Assembly (NCBI RefSeq): GCF_001509485.1
Contig: NZ_LLZI01000228.1
Span: forward strand, 1-62,884
Length of the DNA stretch: 62,884 bases
Reading direction: 5' to 3'
Origin: Streptomyces sp. NRRL F-4489
GTDB taxonomy: Bacteria; Actinomycetota; Actinomycetes; Streptomycetales; Streptomycetaceae
Numbering within the stretch: position 1 is the stretch's first letter; each line of letters begins with the position of its first letter. Below the pieces are notes generated by a model. That model searched no databases and was not told the DNA's origin. It worked only from the letters and a program-made list of their open reading frames with translations. This document shows positions 24,887-34,823 of the stretch, one piece after another. The translations under genes and the position numbers were made by a program.

Positions 24887-25405
24887 ATGACATGGACTGC
24901 ACCCCCCGTGGAACGGCGTGAGCGGCCGACCGCCGCGGACGAGCGCGCGATGCTCCAGGGCTGGCTCGACCACCACCGCGACACCCTGCTGGCCAAGTGC
25001 GCGGGCCTGACCGCCGAGCAGCTGCTCCGGGCCGCCACCCCGCCGTCCGGCCTGACCCTGCTCGGGCTGGTGCGCCATCTGGCGGACGTCGAGCGGTACT
25101 GGTTCCGGATGCGCTTCACCGGCGAGGACGTCGGCGACCTGTACTTCACCGAGGAGGACCCGGACGCCGACTTCCACGGCGGCTCCCCGGCCACCGCGGC
25201 GGCGGACTTCGCGGCCCTGCGCGCGGAGATCGCGGCCGGCGACGCCGCGGCGGCCGGCCGCGGGCTGGACGAGACCTTCACCGTCCCCGACGGCCGGATC
25301 CTCAACCTCCGCTGGATCTACGTCCACATGATCGAGGAGTACGCGCGGCACAACGGGCACGCGGACCTGCTGCGCGAGGCGATCGACGGCGCGACGGGCT
25401 CCTGA
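24887..25405 (+). CDS. DinB family protein (DUF664)
   Basis: 172 aa four-helix protein. Metal-binding histidines appear in [20 protein letters not shown] and [24 protein letters not shown], the classic DinB/DUF664 layout, with [18 protein letters not shown] near the start. Members are metal-dependent and often use bacillithiol or mycothiol. The ATG at 24887 follows CAGAAT by 6 bases, so the message could be leaderless. Confidence 0.85.
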   Translation: MTWTAPPVERRERPTAADERAMLQGWLDHHRDTLLAKCAGLTAEQLLRAATPPSGLTLLGLVRHLADVERYWFRMRFTGEDVGDLYFTEEDPDADFHGGSPATAAADFAALRAEIAAGDAAAAGRGLDETFTVPDGRILNLRWIYVHMIEEYARHNGHADLLREAIDGATGS

Positions 25406-25459
25406 CGGACCGCGCACGGACCACCGGGCGCGGCCCCGTCAGGGACGCGCCGCCCATAT

Positions 25460-25500
25460 GCCGAAGGCCCCGTACGCACCGTGCGTACGGGGCCTTCGGC
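25460..25500. terminator. Strong bidirectional terminator
   Basis: A perfect 20-bp inverted repeat, GCCGAAGGCCCCGTACGCAC (25460-25479) with its complement at 25481-25500, sits between the convergent DinB and etfA genes. Confidence 0.85.
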
Positions 25501-25538
25501 CGGCACCGGCATCCGCTCCGACCAGCGGACCGGCCGGC

Positions 25539-26501
<963 letters not shown>

Positions 26502-26616
26502 GGGAGTGCTCCAGGAAAAGTGCGGGCGAGAGGGAGGGCGGACCTGCTGACGGTCCGTCAAGTGCGGGCGGGGAAGCGGGGGCCGGCCCCGGCCGCCCCG
26601 GATCCGGATCCGCGGC

Positions 26617-27405
26617 TCAGATGAACTTCTGGCCCGCGAGGAACTCGGCGAGCTGCTTGGCACCCTCGCCCTCGTCCGTGACGATCGTGCCCTTGGTGCG
26701 GGCCGGGCGCTCGTTGGCCGACTCGACCTTCGTCCAGGCACCCGCCAGGCCGACCTCGTCCGCCTCGAGGTCCAGGTCCTCCAGGTCCAGGGACTCCACC
26801 GGCTTCTTCTTGGCGGCCATGATGCCCTTGAAGGAGGGGTAACGCGCCTCGCCCGACTGGTCGGTGACGGAGACGACGGCCGGCAGCGCGGCCTCCAGCT
26901 GCTCGCTGGCGGTGTCGCCGTCCCGGCGGCCGGTGACCTTGCCGTCGGCGACCGCGACCTGGGAGAGCTGGGTGACCTGCGGGACGCCCAGCCGCTCGGC
27001 GAGCAGCGCGGGCAGCACGCCCATGGTGCCGTCGGTGGACGCCATACCGCAGACCACGAGGTCGTAGCCGGTCTTCTCGATGGCCTTGGCGAGCACGAGG
27101 GAGGTGCCGAGCGCGTCGGTGCCGTGCAGATCGTCGTCCTCGACGTGGACGGCCTTGTCGGCGCCCATCGACAGCGCCTTGCGCAGCGCGTCGTTGGCGT
27201 CCTCGGGGCCGACGGTCAGGACCGTGATCTCGGCGTCGTCGTCGTTGGCTTCCTTGATCTGCAGGGCCTGCTCGACGGCGTACTCGTCGAGCTCCGAGAG
27301 GAGGCCGTCCACGTCGTCGCGGTCGACGGTCAGGTCCTCGGCGAAGTGCCGGTCGCCGGTGGCGTCGGGCACGTACTTCACACAGACAACGATCCTCAAG
27401 CTCAC
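26617..27405 (-). CDS. etfB: Electron transfer flavoprotein subunit beta
   Basis: 262 aa. The start VSLRIVVCVKYVPD and the AMP/recognition segments DEYAVEQALQIKE, VLTVGPEDANDALRKALSMGADKAVHV, VVCGMASTDGTMGVLPALLAE and FKGIMAAKKKP are typical of EtfB. It pairs with EtfA to form the FAD/AMP-binding heterodimer used in beta-oxidation and amino-acid catabolism. A GTG start follows AGGAGA. First gene of the etfBA unit. Confidence 0.95.
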   Translation of the reverse strand: MSLRIVVCVKYVPDATGDRHFAEDLTVDRDDVDGLLSELDEYAVEQALQIKEANDDDAEITVLTVGPEDANDALRKALSMGADKAVHVEDDDLHGTDALGTSLVLAKAIEKTGYDLVVCGMASTDGTMGVLPALLAERLGVPQVTQLSQVAVADGKVTGRRDGDTASEQLEAALPAVVSVTDQSGEARYPSFKGIMAAKKKPVESLDLEDLDLEADEVGLAGAWTKVESANERPARTKGTIVTDEGEGAKQLAEFLAGQKFI

Positions 27406-27513
27406 GCCGGCTCTCCTACCTGCTCGTCTCTTCAGAACTGCCTTGTGCTGGCAGCATAGGCGCCTCTCGGGGCGGCTCCCGGTCGGTTGCGGAACCCCGC
27501 GCCGACCGTCATA

Positions 27514-27526
27514 TTACTCGCCAGTA
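27514..27526. promoter_or_regulatory. Candidate operator upstream of etfBA
   Basis: TACT-CGCC-AGTA (27514-27525/6) is a perfect inverted repeat inside an AT-richer patch (ATATTACTCGCCAGTACATA) about 110 bp upstream of etfB. TetR-type regulators of fatty-acid genes bind sites of this shape; the regulator is not identified. Confidence 0.4.
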
Positions 27527-27617
27527 CATACAGTCTCGTGCCCCGAATCAAGGCCGTCGAAATGTGACCTTCCCAACGGCCCCGACCGGGTGACACGGCA
27601 GGTCCGGGCGGAAGGTG

Positions 27618-28124
27618 TCAGTCCCGCAGGGCGTTGAAGCGGCCCTGGTGGTACAGGAGCGGCCGGCCCGGTCCGGCGGGGTCGCCGACGACCGGCTGGG
27701 CGACCACGAGCCGGTGGTCGCCGGCCGGTATCCGGGCCACGACCTTGCACACCATCCAGGCCAGGACGCCGTCCAGCAGGGGCACGCCCTCGGGGCCGGT
27801 GCGCCAGGAGGTGGCGGGGCCGAAGCGGTCGGCGCCGCTGCGGGCGAACGTGGCGGCCAGCTCCCGCTGGTGCTCGCCGAGGATGTGGACACCGATGTGC
27901 TCGGCGGCGGCGACGGCCGGCCAGCTGGAGGCGCCGGTGCCGATGCCGAACGAGACCAGCGGGGGCTCGGCGGCGACGGAGGTGAGCGAGGTGGCGGTGA
28001 AACCGACCGGACCGGAACCGTACGCGGTGATCACCGCGACGCCCGCGGCGTGCCGGCGGAAGACCGAGCGCAGCAGCTCGGGCGAGGCGGTGGTGGGCGT
28101 GCCGAGGTCGGGCGAGGCCGTCAT
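27618..28124 (-). CDS. Flavin reductase family protein
   Basis: 168 aa. The pattern LLRSVFRRHAAGVAVITAYG, GFTATSLTSVAAEPPLVSFGI, HIGVHILGEHQRELAATFARSG and HRLVVAQPVVGD, ending LLYHQGRFNAL, is the flavin reductase-like split barrel that binds FMN. Such enzymes supply reduced flavin to two-component monooxygenases or act alone. AGAAGGA precedes the ATG at 28124. It lies between etfB and a thioredoxin gene, all on the minus strand. Confidence 0.9.
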   Translation of the reverse strand: MTASPDLGTPTTASPELLRSVFRRHAAGVAVITAYGSGPVGFTATSLTSVAAEPPLVSFGIGTGASSWPAVAAAEHIGVHILGEHQRELAATFARSGADRFGPATSWRTGPEGVPLLDGVLAWMVCKVVARIPAGDHRLVVAQPVVGDPAGPGRPLLYHQGRFNALRD

Positions 28125-28355
28125 GGAGTTGTCCTTCTGCTGTGGGCTACGGGCCCGGGCGGAACCGCCGTCCGGCGCGCGGCGGCCGGCGGCGGTGGGG
28201 TCGTCGCTGCTCACACGCCGGGACAGCGCGCACTGGCGGTCCGCAGCAGATCGACATGCGCGCGTCCGTAGAGAAGGAGAAGGGTTCCTGGCCGCATGAC
28301 GCCAGGCTGACGACGCGTGACCCGCACCGTCAAGGGCCGCCCGCCATCTGGGAGA

Positions 28356-28763
28356 TCAATCACGGACCGCCGCCCCCAGGGCGGCTATGACATCGGCCTT
28401 GCGCGGCTGCCCCGCGGCGCGGCGGATGATCGCGCCGTCCCGGTCGAGGACCAGGACCGTGGGCGTCCGCTGGACCTCCAGCCGCCGCACCAGCTCCAGC
28501 CGCGCCTCGGCGTCGATCTCGACGTGCGCCACGCCGTCGATCATGCCGGCGACGTCGGCGAGCGTGCGGCGGGTGGCCCGGCAGGGCTGGCAGAACGCGC
28601 TGGAGAACTGCACCAGGGTGGCCCGCGCGCCCAGCGCGGCGCCGAGGTCGGCGGCGGCGAGGCGTGTCTCCGGCCGCGCCGTCGCGCCCACCACCGGCCG
28701 CTGCGCCGGCCGCGTCGCCGGGGCCGTTCCCGGCCGCCGGTCGTCGTTGTCCCGCTCGCCCAC
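28356..28763 (-). CDS. Thioredoxin family protein
   Basis: 135 aa. VQFSSAFCQPCRATRRTLADVA holds a CQPC redox motif in place of CGPC, and VQRTPTVLVLDRDG has the cis-proline. An N-terminal Pro/Arg-rich ~35-residue extension lacks a signal peptide. It is a cytosolic thiol-disulphide protein. The active-site Gln is unusual and may shift the redox potential. Neighbours are flavin reductase and etfBA. Confidence 0.85.
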   Translation of the reverse strand: MGERDNDDRRPGTAPATRPAQRPVVGATARPETRLAAADLGAALGARATLVQFSSAFCQPCRATRRTLADVAGMIDGVAHVEIDAEARLELVRRLEVQRTPTVLVLDRDGAIIRRAAGQPRKADVIAALGAAVRD

Positions 28764-29112
28764 CGTCTTGGTCGTCCTTCCTCACGGGTCTTACGCGCCT
28801 CACGCGCCGTACGCGCCGGTGGCGGGTGCCCTGCGCCCGCGCCGGTTTCCGCCGCTCCTCAGCATGCAGCGCTTCCGCCCCCGCGAAGATTCCCACCGCG
28901 GCCGCCCCGGCCGGAAATCGCCACCCTTTCCCGTGCCCCTGCCTTCCCGCTCCATCCCGCTGACCTCACGTGACGAGAATCTCGCACCCTCGCGGGCCCG
29001 CACGCTGGCCGCCGGACCGCATATCGGGCACGATCTCCCGGAGCCGGGAGTTACGGCTGTGTAGGTTTCCGCCGGGAGAACGTCCCGGGGTACAGAGAAG
29101 GGGTCCCCGGAC
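28764..29112. other. Divergent promoter region
   Basis: 349 bp between the divergent thioredoxin and acyltransferase genes. It contains the perfect palindrome TCACGTGA (about 28967-28974), a TAGGTT -10-like box near 29061 and a ribosome site (GAGAAGGGG) before 29113. No gene is supported. Confidence 0.45.
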
Positions 29113-29814
29113 ATGGCCGAGTTCGTCTATCCGCCCGTCATCGGCGCGGCGCGCACGCTCTTCAGGGCACTGGACCTGAAGTTCGACATCGCCGGTACGG
29201 AGCACATCCCGCGGCGCGGCGGCGCGGTGCTGGTGAGCAACCACATCGGCTACCTCGACTTCGTCTTCTGCGGACTGGCGGCCCGGCCGGCCAAGCGGCT
29301 GGTGCGGTTCATGGCCAAGGAATCGGTCTTCCGGCACAAGGTCTCCGGGCCGCTGATGCGGGCCATGAAGCACATTCCGGTCGACCGCACGCAGGGCATG
29401 CACGCGTACAAGCACGCGCTGAGCGCGCTGCGTTCGGGCGAGGTCATCGGGGTCTTCCCGGAGGCGACGATCTCCGAGTCGTTCACCCTGAAGACCTTCA
29501 AGTCGGGCGCGGCGCGGCTGGCTCAGGAAGCGGGGGTTCCGCTGCTGCCGATGGCGCTGTGGGGCACCCAGCGGCTGTGGACCAAGGGCCACAAGCGGGA
29601 GCTCGGGCGCCACCATTTCCCGATAACGATCCGCATCGGCGAACCGATCGCCGCTGACGCGGCGGAGCAGGCCGAGACGATCACTGATCGGTTGCGGGCG
29701 CGGGTTCAGGAGTTGCTGGAGGCGGCGCAGCGGGCGTATCCGGTGCGGCCTCGGCACCCCGACGACACGTGGTGGATTCCCGCCCATCTGGGCGGGACGG
29801 CGCCTGGCGCGTAG
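29113..29814 (+). CDS. Lysophospholipid acyltransferase family protein (PlsC-like)
   Basis: 233 aa. The acyltransferase motif I is SNHIGYLDFVF (NHxxxxD), with PVDR and VFPEATISESF (motif III) downstream. It would acylate 1-acyl-glycerol-3-phosphate or another lysolipid at the membrane. The ATG at 29113 (MAEFVYPPVIG) follows GAAGGGG. It is the last gene before a repeat element and stands alone. Confidence 0.9.
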   Translation: MAEFVYPPVIGAARTLFRALDLKFDIAGTEHIPRRGGAVLVSNHIGYLDFVFCGLAARPAKRLVRFMAKESVFRHKVSGPLMRAMKHIPVDRTQGMHAYKHALSALRSGEVIGVFPEATISESFTLKTFKSGAARLAQEAGVPLLPMALWGTQRLWTKGHKRELGRHHFPITIRIGEPIAADAAEQAETITDRLRARVQELLEAAQRAYPVRPRHPDDTWWIPAHLGGTAPGA

Positions 29815-29821
29815 CGCTCGG

Positions 29822-30214
29822 CCTCCCACGTTGTTGGGTACCCCGCCGCGGGGGGCGTTTCGTGTGCGCCTGCGGCGCGGGGCCTTGATTCCGCTGCGCG
29901 GGGCTTTCGGGGTGCGGGGGGTCATGAATACAGCCGGTGGGGCCTGACCTGAGTGGGGCAGCGCGAGTTGTGTGTTGCGGGTGAGCGCCCGGCAACCAAT
30001 GACGAGCCGCACCGGCCCACCGGGACCAGCCCCAACGGACAGGAGAATCGACCCCCTCGGGAGGGGACGGGTCTGCGGGGCAGGGGGTGTCCGGACGTAA
30101 AGCGACAGCAGTCCGGACACCCCCTGCCCCGCAGACCCGGCACCGCTGCCGAACAGCCCCGCGCAGCGGAAACGATGCGCCGAAGGCGCAACCGCACCGG
30201 CCGCGGGCGCGACG
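29822..30214. repeat. Composite palindromic element, partly deleted copy
   Basis: This copy has the left outer module (CCTCCCACGTTGTTGGG, 29822 on) and the linker (CCGGTGGGGCCTGACCTGAG, to CCCAACGGACAGG), but palindrome 1 is missing. Palindrome 2 is intact: 29-bp perfect arms 30068-30096 and 30111-30139 around GTAAAGCGACAGCA. A shortened right outer module runs to the threonine aldolase stop. The gap is again convergent. Confidence 0.85.
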
Positions 30215-31303
30215 TCAGCGGGCGATCTCCTCCCGGAGAGCCGCGACGAACCCGTCGACATCCTCGGCCGCCGTGTCGAACGCGCACATCCAGCGGACGA
30301 CACCAGCCGCCTCGTCCCAGAAATAGAAGCGGTACCGCTTCTGGAGGCGCTCGCTCACGTCGTGCGGGAGGCGGGCGAAGACCGCGTTCGACTGCACCGG
30401 GTAGAGGATCTCGACGCCGGGAACCTCCCGCACGCCGGCGGCCAACCGCTGCGCCATCGTGTTGGCGTGGCGCGCGTTGCGGAGCCAGAGGTCCTTGGCG
30501 AGCAGCGCCTCCAGCTGGACGGAGACGAAGCGCATCTTGGACGCCAGCTGCATGGACAGCTTGCGCAGGTGCTTCATGGCGCGCACCGCGTCGGGGTTGA
30601 GGACGACGACGGCCTCGCCGAAGACGGCGCCGTTCTTCGTGCCGCCGTAGGAGAGGATGTCGACGCCCACCGCGTTGGTGAAGGCGCGCATCGGCACGTC
30701 GAGCGTCGCGGCGGCGTTCGCTATCCGGGAGCCGTCGAGGTGGACGAGCATCTTGCGTTCGTGGGCGTGGTCGCAGATCGCCCGGATCTCGTCGGGGGTG
30801 TAGACGGTGCCGAGTTCGGTGCTCTGGGTGATCGAGACGACCTGCGGCATCGCGCGGTGCTCGTCCTCCCAGCCCCACGCCTGGCGGTCGATCAGCTCGG
30901 GGGTGAGCTTGCCGTCGGGGGTGGGGACGGTGAGGAGTTTGAGGCCGCCGATGCGTTCGGGGGCGCCGCACTCGTCGACGTTGATGTGCGCGGACTCGGC
31001 GGCGATCACCGCGCCCCAGCGGTCGGTGACGGCCTGGAGGGCGACGACGTTGGCGCCGGTGCCGTTGAACACCGGGAACGCCTGGGCGCGCTGCCCGAAG
31101 TGGCTGCGGAAGACGCGCTGGAGGTGGGCGGTGTAGTCGTCCTCGCCGTAGGCGACCTGGTGGCCGCCGTTGGCGAGGGCGAGCGCGGCGAGCACTTCGG
31201 GGTGCGCACCGGCGTAGTTGTCGCTGGCGAAGCCGCGGAGCTGCGGGTCGTGGTGCTGCCGGGCGTCGGTCTTCGCCTGGCTCACGGCTTGGGGGTCAGC
31301 CAC
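30215..31303 (-). CDS. Low-specificity L-threonine aldolase
   Basis: 362 aa fold-type I PLP enzyme. GFASDNYAGAHPEVLAAL, the PLP lysine in DILSYGGTKNGA, and HLDGSRIANAAATL match the beta-eliminating lyase/threonine aldolase family (threonine to glycine and acetaldehyde). The GTG at 31303 overlaps the 3' end of the SDR gene by 22 bases, so translation is coupled. It is the third gene of the DUF6421-SDR-aldolase operon and ends at the repeat element. Confidence 0.9.
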   Translation of the reverse strand: MADPQAVSQAKTDARQHHDPQLRGFASDNYAGAHPEVLAALALANGGHQVAYGEDDYTAHLQRVFRSHFGQRAQAFPVFNGTGANVVALQAVTDRWGAVIAAESAHINVDECGAPERIGGLKLLTVPTPDGKLTPELIDRQAWGWEDEHRAMPQVVSITQSTELGTVYTPDEIRAICDHAHERKMLVHLDGSRIANAAATLDVPMRAFTNAVGVDILSYGGTKNGAVFGEAVVVLNPDAVRAMKHLRKLSMQLASKMRFVSVQLEALLAKDLWLRNARHANTMAQRLAAGVREVPGVEILYPVQSNAVFARLPHDVSERLQKRYRFYFWDEAAGVVRWMCAFDTAAEDVDGFVAALREEIAR

Positions 31304-32043
31304 AGACGCTGTCCATTCACTTCGTGTGCGGGCCGGTCCCACACCCCGGCGATGGCCTCGGCCAGCTCCGTGACGTCGGTGAAGCCCGCGAACTTGGCGT
31401 TCGGTCGCTCGGCGCGCATCTGGTCGTTGACGAGCGCCTTGACGATCAGGATGGCAGCCGCGGCGCGGGGTCCGCTCTCGCCCCCCGACTTGCGGAAGCC
31501 GTCCGCCATGGCGAGCGTCCACGCCTCGGCGGCGGCCTTGGACGCGGCGTAGGCGGCGTTCCCGGCGGTGGGCTTGCTGGCGCCGGCCGCGCTGATCAGG
31601 AGGTAGCGGCCGTTGGCGCTGCGTTCGAGCGCGTCGTAGAAGGCGAGCGAGGTGTGCTGGACGGTGCGGATCAGCAGGCGGTGCAGGGTGTCCCAGTCCG
31701 CGAGGTCGGTGTCGGTGAAGGTGGTGCAGCCGCGCCAGCCGCCGACGAGGTGGATCAGGCCGTCGACCCGGCCGAACTCCTTCTCGGTGCGGGCCGCCCA
31801 TTCGCGGGTCTGGTCGAGGTCGAGGAGGTCGACGGTCTCGCCGATGACGGTGGCGCCGCCGTGCGCGTAGCGGGCCGCGTCGACGGCCTCGGCGAGCCGT
31901 TCGGGGTTGGCGTCGGAGCCGACCACCACCGCGCCGGCCTCGGCCAGCCGCAGCAGGGTGGCGCGGCCCGCCGGGCCGGCCGCCCCGGCCACCGCGATGA
32001 CCGCACCCTCCAGCGGCCCCTGGCCGCCCGTCGAAGTAACCAT
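31282..32043 (-). CDS. SDR family NAD(P)-dependent oxidoreductase
   Basis: 253 aa. The cofactor loop is modified (VIAVAGAAGPAGRATLLRLA in place of TGxxxGxG), the NAG-like motif is HLVGG, and catalytic Ser and YAASK are present (LLISAAGASKPTAGNAAYAASK). GAGGAGG sets the ATG at 32043. A GTG at 32151 overlaps the DUF6421 stop by 4 bases and would add 36 residues; the better ribosome site favours 32043. Middle gene of the operon. Confidence 0.85.
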   Translation of the reverse strand: MVTSTGGQGPLEGAVIAVAGAAGPAGRATLLRLAEAGAVVVGSDANPERLAEAVDAARYAHGGATVIGETVDLLDLDQTREWAARTEKEFGRVDGLIHLVGGWRGCTTFTDTDLADWDTLHRLLIRTVQHTSLAFYDALERSANGRYLLISAAGASKPTAGNAAYAASKAAAEAWTLAMADGFRKSGGESGPRAAAAILIVKALVNDQMRAERPNAKFAGFTDVTELAEAIAGVWDRPAHEVNGQRLWLTPKP

Positions 32044-32147
32044 CTCCGTCGCCTCCTCGTCCTGCCCCTGGACGGCCGCCGGCGCGGTCGCCGGGTCGGT
32101 CCGCTCGCTGTGCACGTCCTGCTCGCTCCGGTCGCGGGGGGTGCGCG

Positions 32148-33545
32148 TCACGCCGCGGCCCGGGTGTCGCTGTGGGCGGTGATGCCCTTGGTCGAGGCGA
32201 TCACGCGGCGCAGCTTCTTCGCGAGGGCCTCGTAGAACATGCTCAGCGGGAACTCGTCGGGGAGCACGTCGTCCACGAGCTTGCGGGGAGGCTGGTCGAG
32301 GTCGAGGGCGTCCGGTCCCTTGGCCCAGACCGAGCCGGGGTGCGGGGCGAGGTAGGCCGAGACGAGGTCGTAGGCGGCGAACCAGTGGACGAGCTTGGGC
32401 CGGTCGATCCCGTCGCGGTAGAGCTTCTCGATCTCGCCGCAGAGCTGGTTGGTGACCTTGGGCGCCCGCTCCCAGTCGATGTGGAGTGTGTTGTCCGTCC
32501 AGCGTACGACGTCGTGCCGGTGGAGGTACGCGAAGAGCAGCTGGCCGCCGAGGCCGTCGTAATTGCGCACCCGCTCGCCGGTGACCGGGAAGCGGAACAG
32601 CCGGTCGAAGATCACCGCGAACTGCATGTCGCGGGCCTGCGGGTAGCCCTCGGCCTCCAGCTTCACGGCCTCCTTGAAGGCGGTGAGGTCGCAGCGCAGC
32701 TCCTCCAGGCCGTACATCCAGAACGGCTGGCGCTGCTTGATCATGAACGGGTCGAACGGCAGGTCGCCGTGGCTGTGGGTGCGGTCGTGGATCATGTCCC
32801 AGAGGACGAACGCCTGCTGGCAGCGGTCCTGGTCGTCGAGCATGGCGTGGATGTCCGCGGGGATCTCCAGGCCGAGGAGGTCCACGGCGGCGGAGGTGAC
32901 GCGGCGGAAGCGGGCGGCCTCGCGGTCGCAGAAGATGCCGCCCCAGCTGAAGCGCTCGGGGGCCTGGCGGACGGCGATGGTCTCGGGGAAGAGGACCGCG
33001 GAGTTGGTGTCGTAGCCGGCGGTGAAGTCCTCGAAGGTGATCCCGCAGAAGAGGGGGTTGTCGTAGCGGGTGCGCTCCAGCTCGGCGAGCCAGTCCGGCC
33101 AGACCATGCGCAGCACGACGGCCTCGAAGTTGCGGTCGGGGTTGCCGTTCTGGGTGTACATGGGGAAGACGACGAGGTGCTGGAGGCCGTCGGCGCGCTG
33201 CCGGGCGGGCTGGAAGGCGAGCAGCGAGTCGAGGAAGTCGGGGACGCCGAAGCCCTCGTCGGCCCATCGGCGCAGGTCGGCGGCGAGCGCGCGGTGGTAG
33301 TCGGCGTTGTGCGGCAGCAGCGGGGCCAGCTCGCCGATGGCGGTGACGGCGCGCTCGACCTCGCGGCGGACCGTCCCGGCGTCCGGGGCGCCCTCGGCGG
33401 CGAGGTCGATGGAGCCGTCCTTGGACTGCCAGGGGCGGATGGTCTCGATGGCGTCCTTGAGTGCGCTCCAGGCGGGGTGCGCGGCCACGGAGTCGCCGGA
33501 CGTGGCGCCGTCCTGGGCCCGTACGGGCGAAAGAATTTCCGTCAT
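32148..33545 (-). CDS. DUF6421 family protein
   Basis: 465 aa, first gene of a three-gene operon. It is rich in aromatic and His residues; DMIHDRTHSHGDLPFDP and the FCGITFEDFTAGYDTN, FCDREAARFRRVTSAAVDL segments look like a conserved metal- or cofactor-binding core. I recognise the DUF6421 pattern but no function. GGAGGGC precedes the ATG at 33545 (MTEILSPVRA). The fixed association with an SDR and threonine aldolase suggests amino-acid-derived metabolism. Confidence 0.75.
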   Translation of the reverse strand: MTEILSPVRAQDGATSGDSVAAHPAWSALKDAIETIRPWQSKDGSIDLAAEGAPDAGTVRREVERAVTAIGELAPLLPHNADYHRALAADLRRWADEGFGVPDFLDSLLAFQPARQRADGLQHLVVFPMYTQNGNPDRNFEAVVLRMVWPDWLAELERTRYDNPLFCGITFEDFTAGYDTNSAVLFPETIAVRQAPERFSWGGIFCDREAARFRRVTSAAVDLLGLEIPADIHAMLDDQDRCQQAFVLWDMIHDRTHSHGDLPFDPFMIKQRQPFWMYGLEELRCDLTAFKEAVKLEAEGYPQARDMQFAVIFDRLFRFPVTGERVRNYDGLGGQLLFAYLHRHDVVRWTDNTLHIDWERAPKVTNQLCGEIEKLYRDGIDRPKLVHWFAAYDLVSAYLAPHPGSVWAKGPDALDLDQPPRKLVDDVLPDEFPLSMFYEALAKKLRRVIASTKGITAHSDTRAAA

Positions 33546-33956
33546 GACTGCCCTCCGGCGGTAGATCGTCCTGCGAGGACACGGTAACCAGCCGAGGATC
33601 ACCCGTTCAAGTGGATCAGGCGAAAAATATTCTGCCGGGGACGGGTGGTCACGAATGTTTTTCCTGTGGGGGACGGGATCGACTCCAGTTTCTGGCATGG
33701 GGCGTGCGGGTTTCCGTGTTTTCTCCGGCGCGGGCGGGGTAGGGAGGACGGGTTCACGGACGGTGCGGGGCGGGTGGCGGACGGTGCGTAGACGGCTCGC
33801 CGGAGGGGCACTCGTACGGGCTAGAGGGCACTTGTCCCTGCGGGGCTGCCGCCCTCCGGCGGAATAGGCTGTGCGCGCCATTTCGGGCAGCAGTGCGCCG
33901 GCGGACGGCATGTGCACGGAGCCGACAGCAACCGAGCCGACTAAAGCGAGGCAGCC
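33546..33956. other. Divergent regulatory region
   Basis: 411 bp between the DUF6421 operon and the glycerophosphodiesterase gene. It holds the operon promoter, an AT-rich pocket (GCGAAAAATATTCTG, about 33621), TTTTTCCTG near 33658, and a TAGGCT -10-like box near 33866 toward the downstream gene. No coding frame is supported. Confidence 0.5.
33581..33610 (-). promoter_or_regulatory. Promoter of the DUF6421 operon
   Basis: On the minus strand TTGAAC (33610-33605) and TACCGT (33586-33581) are 18 bases apart, ending about 36 bp before the DUF6421 ATG. Confidence 0.6.
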
Positions 33957-34640
33957 TTGTCCTTTCTGACCATCGGGCACCGCGGAATGATGGGTGTGGA
34001 GCCGGAGAACACCCTGCGCTCCTTCGTACGGGCCGAACGCGAGGGCCTCGACGCCATCGAGCTGGACCTGCACCTGAGCAAGGACGGCGCGCTGGTGGTG
34101 ATGCACGACCCCGACGTGGACCGGACCACCGACGGCACCGGCCCGGTCGCCGAGCGGACCCTCGCCGAGCTGCGCGAGCTGGACGCCGGGCAGGGCGAGC
34201 GGATCCCGGTGTTCGAGGACGTGGTGGACGCGGTGCGGGTGCCGATCCAGGCGGAGATCAAGGACGTCGCGGCGGCCCGCGCGCTGGCCGAGGCGGTGCG
34301 GGCGCGCGATCTGACCGGCCGGGTCGAGGTCATCTCGTTCCACGACGAGGCCCTGTCCGCGGTGCGGAGCCTGCTGCCGGGGGTGCGGACGGGGCTGGTC
34401 GGGGAGCACTACGGGGCGGAGATCGTGGAGCGCGCGGTGGCGGTGGGCGCGGGGCTGGTGTCGCTGGACATCCGGCGGCTGACCCTGGAACTCGTCCAGC
34501 GGGCGCACACCGCGGAGTTGCGGGTGCTGGGCTGGACGGTGAACACCCATGACGAGCTGCGGCTGGCGCGCGGTCTGGGGCTGGACGGGGTGGTGACCGA
34601 CCAGCCGGAGATCCGGCGGGCGGTGCGCTTCACGGCGTAG
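33957..34640 (+). CDS. Glycerophosphodiester phosphodiesterase
   Basis: 227 aa. IGHRGMMGVEPENTLRSF gives the catalytic His/Arg and metal Glu, AIELDLHLSKDG and VVMHDPDVDRTTDGTG complete the GDPD signature, and the TIM barrel ends GWTVNTHDELRLA. It hydrolyses glycerophosphodiesters to glycerol-3-phosphate. There is no signal peptide, so it is cytosolic. The start is a TTG at 33957 after GCGAGG. A separate monocistronic gene. Confidence 0.9.
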   Translation: MSFLTIGHRGMMGVEPENTLRSFVRAEREGLDAIELDLHLSKDGALVVMHDPDVDRTTDGTGPVAERTLAELRELDAGQGERIPVFEDVVDAVRVPIQAEIKDVAAARALAEAVRARDLTGRVEVISFHDEALSAVRSLLPGVRTGLVGEHYGAEIVERAVAVGAGLVSLDIRRLTLELVQRAHTAELRVLGWTVNTHDELRLARGLGLDGVVTDQPEIRRAVRFTA

Positions 34641-34823
34641 GCGGGGCCGGAGCCCGGTGAGCGCGCGGGCGGCGGCGGTCGGCCCGCGCCCCGTGGCGGT
34701 CGGCCCGCGCCCGGCCTCGTTACGAAAAACGCTGTTCACAGCGGTGCAATCCGCTTCCAGCATGTGGACGATCGGCCCCGGTGATCTCGACAGCGGGGCC
34801 GGTGCACTGCCAGTCTTCGCGGC

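Noticed and set aside
30215..31801. Apparent 528-aa fusion upstream of threonine aldolase
   Set aside because: The extra N-terminus is the SDR gene read in the wrong frame; the true start is the GTG at 31303.
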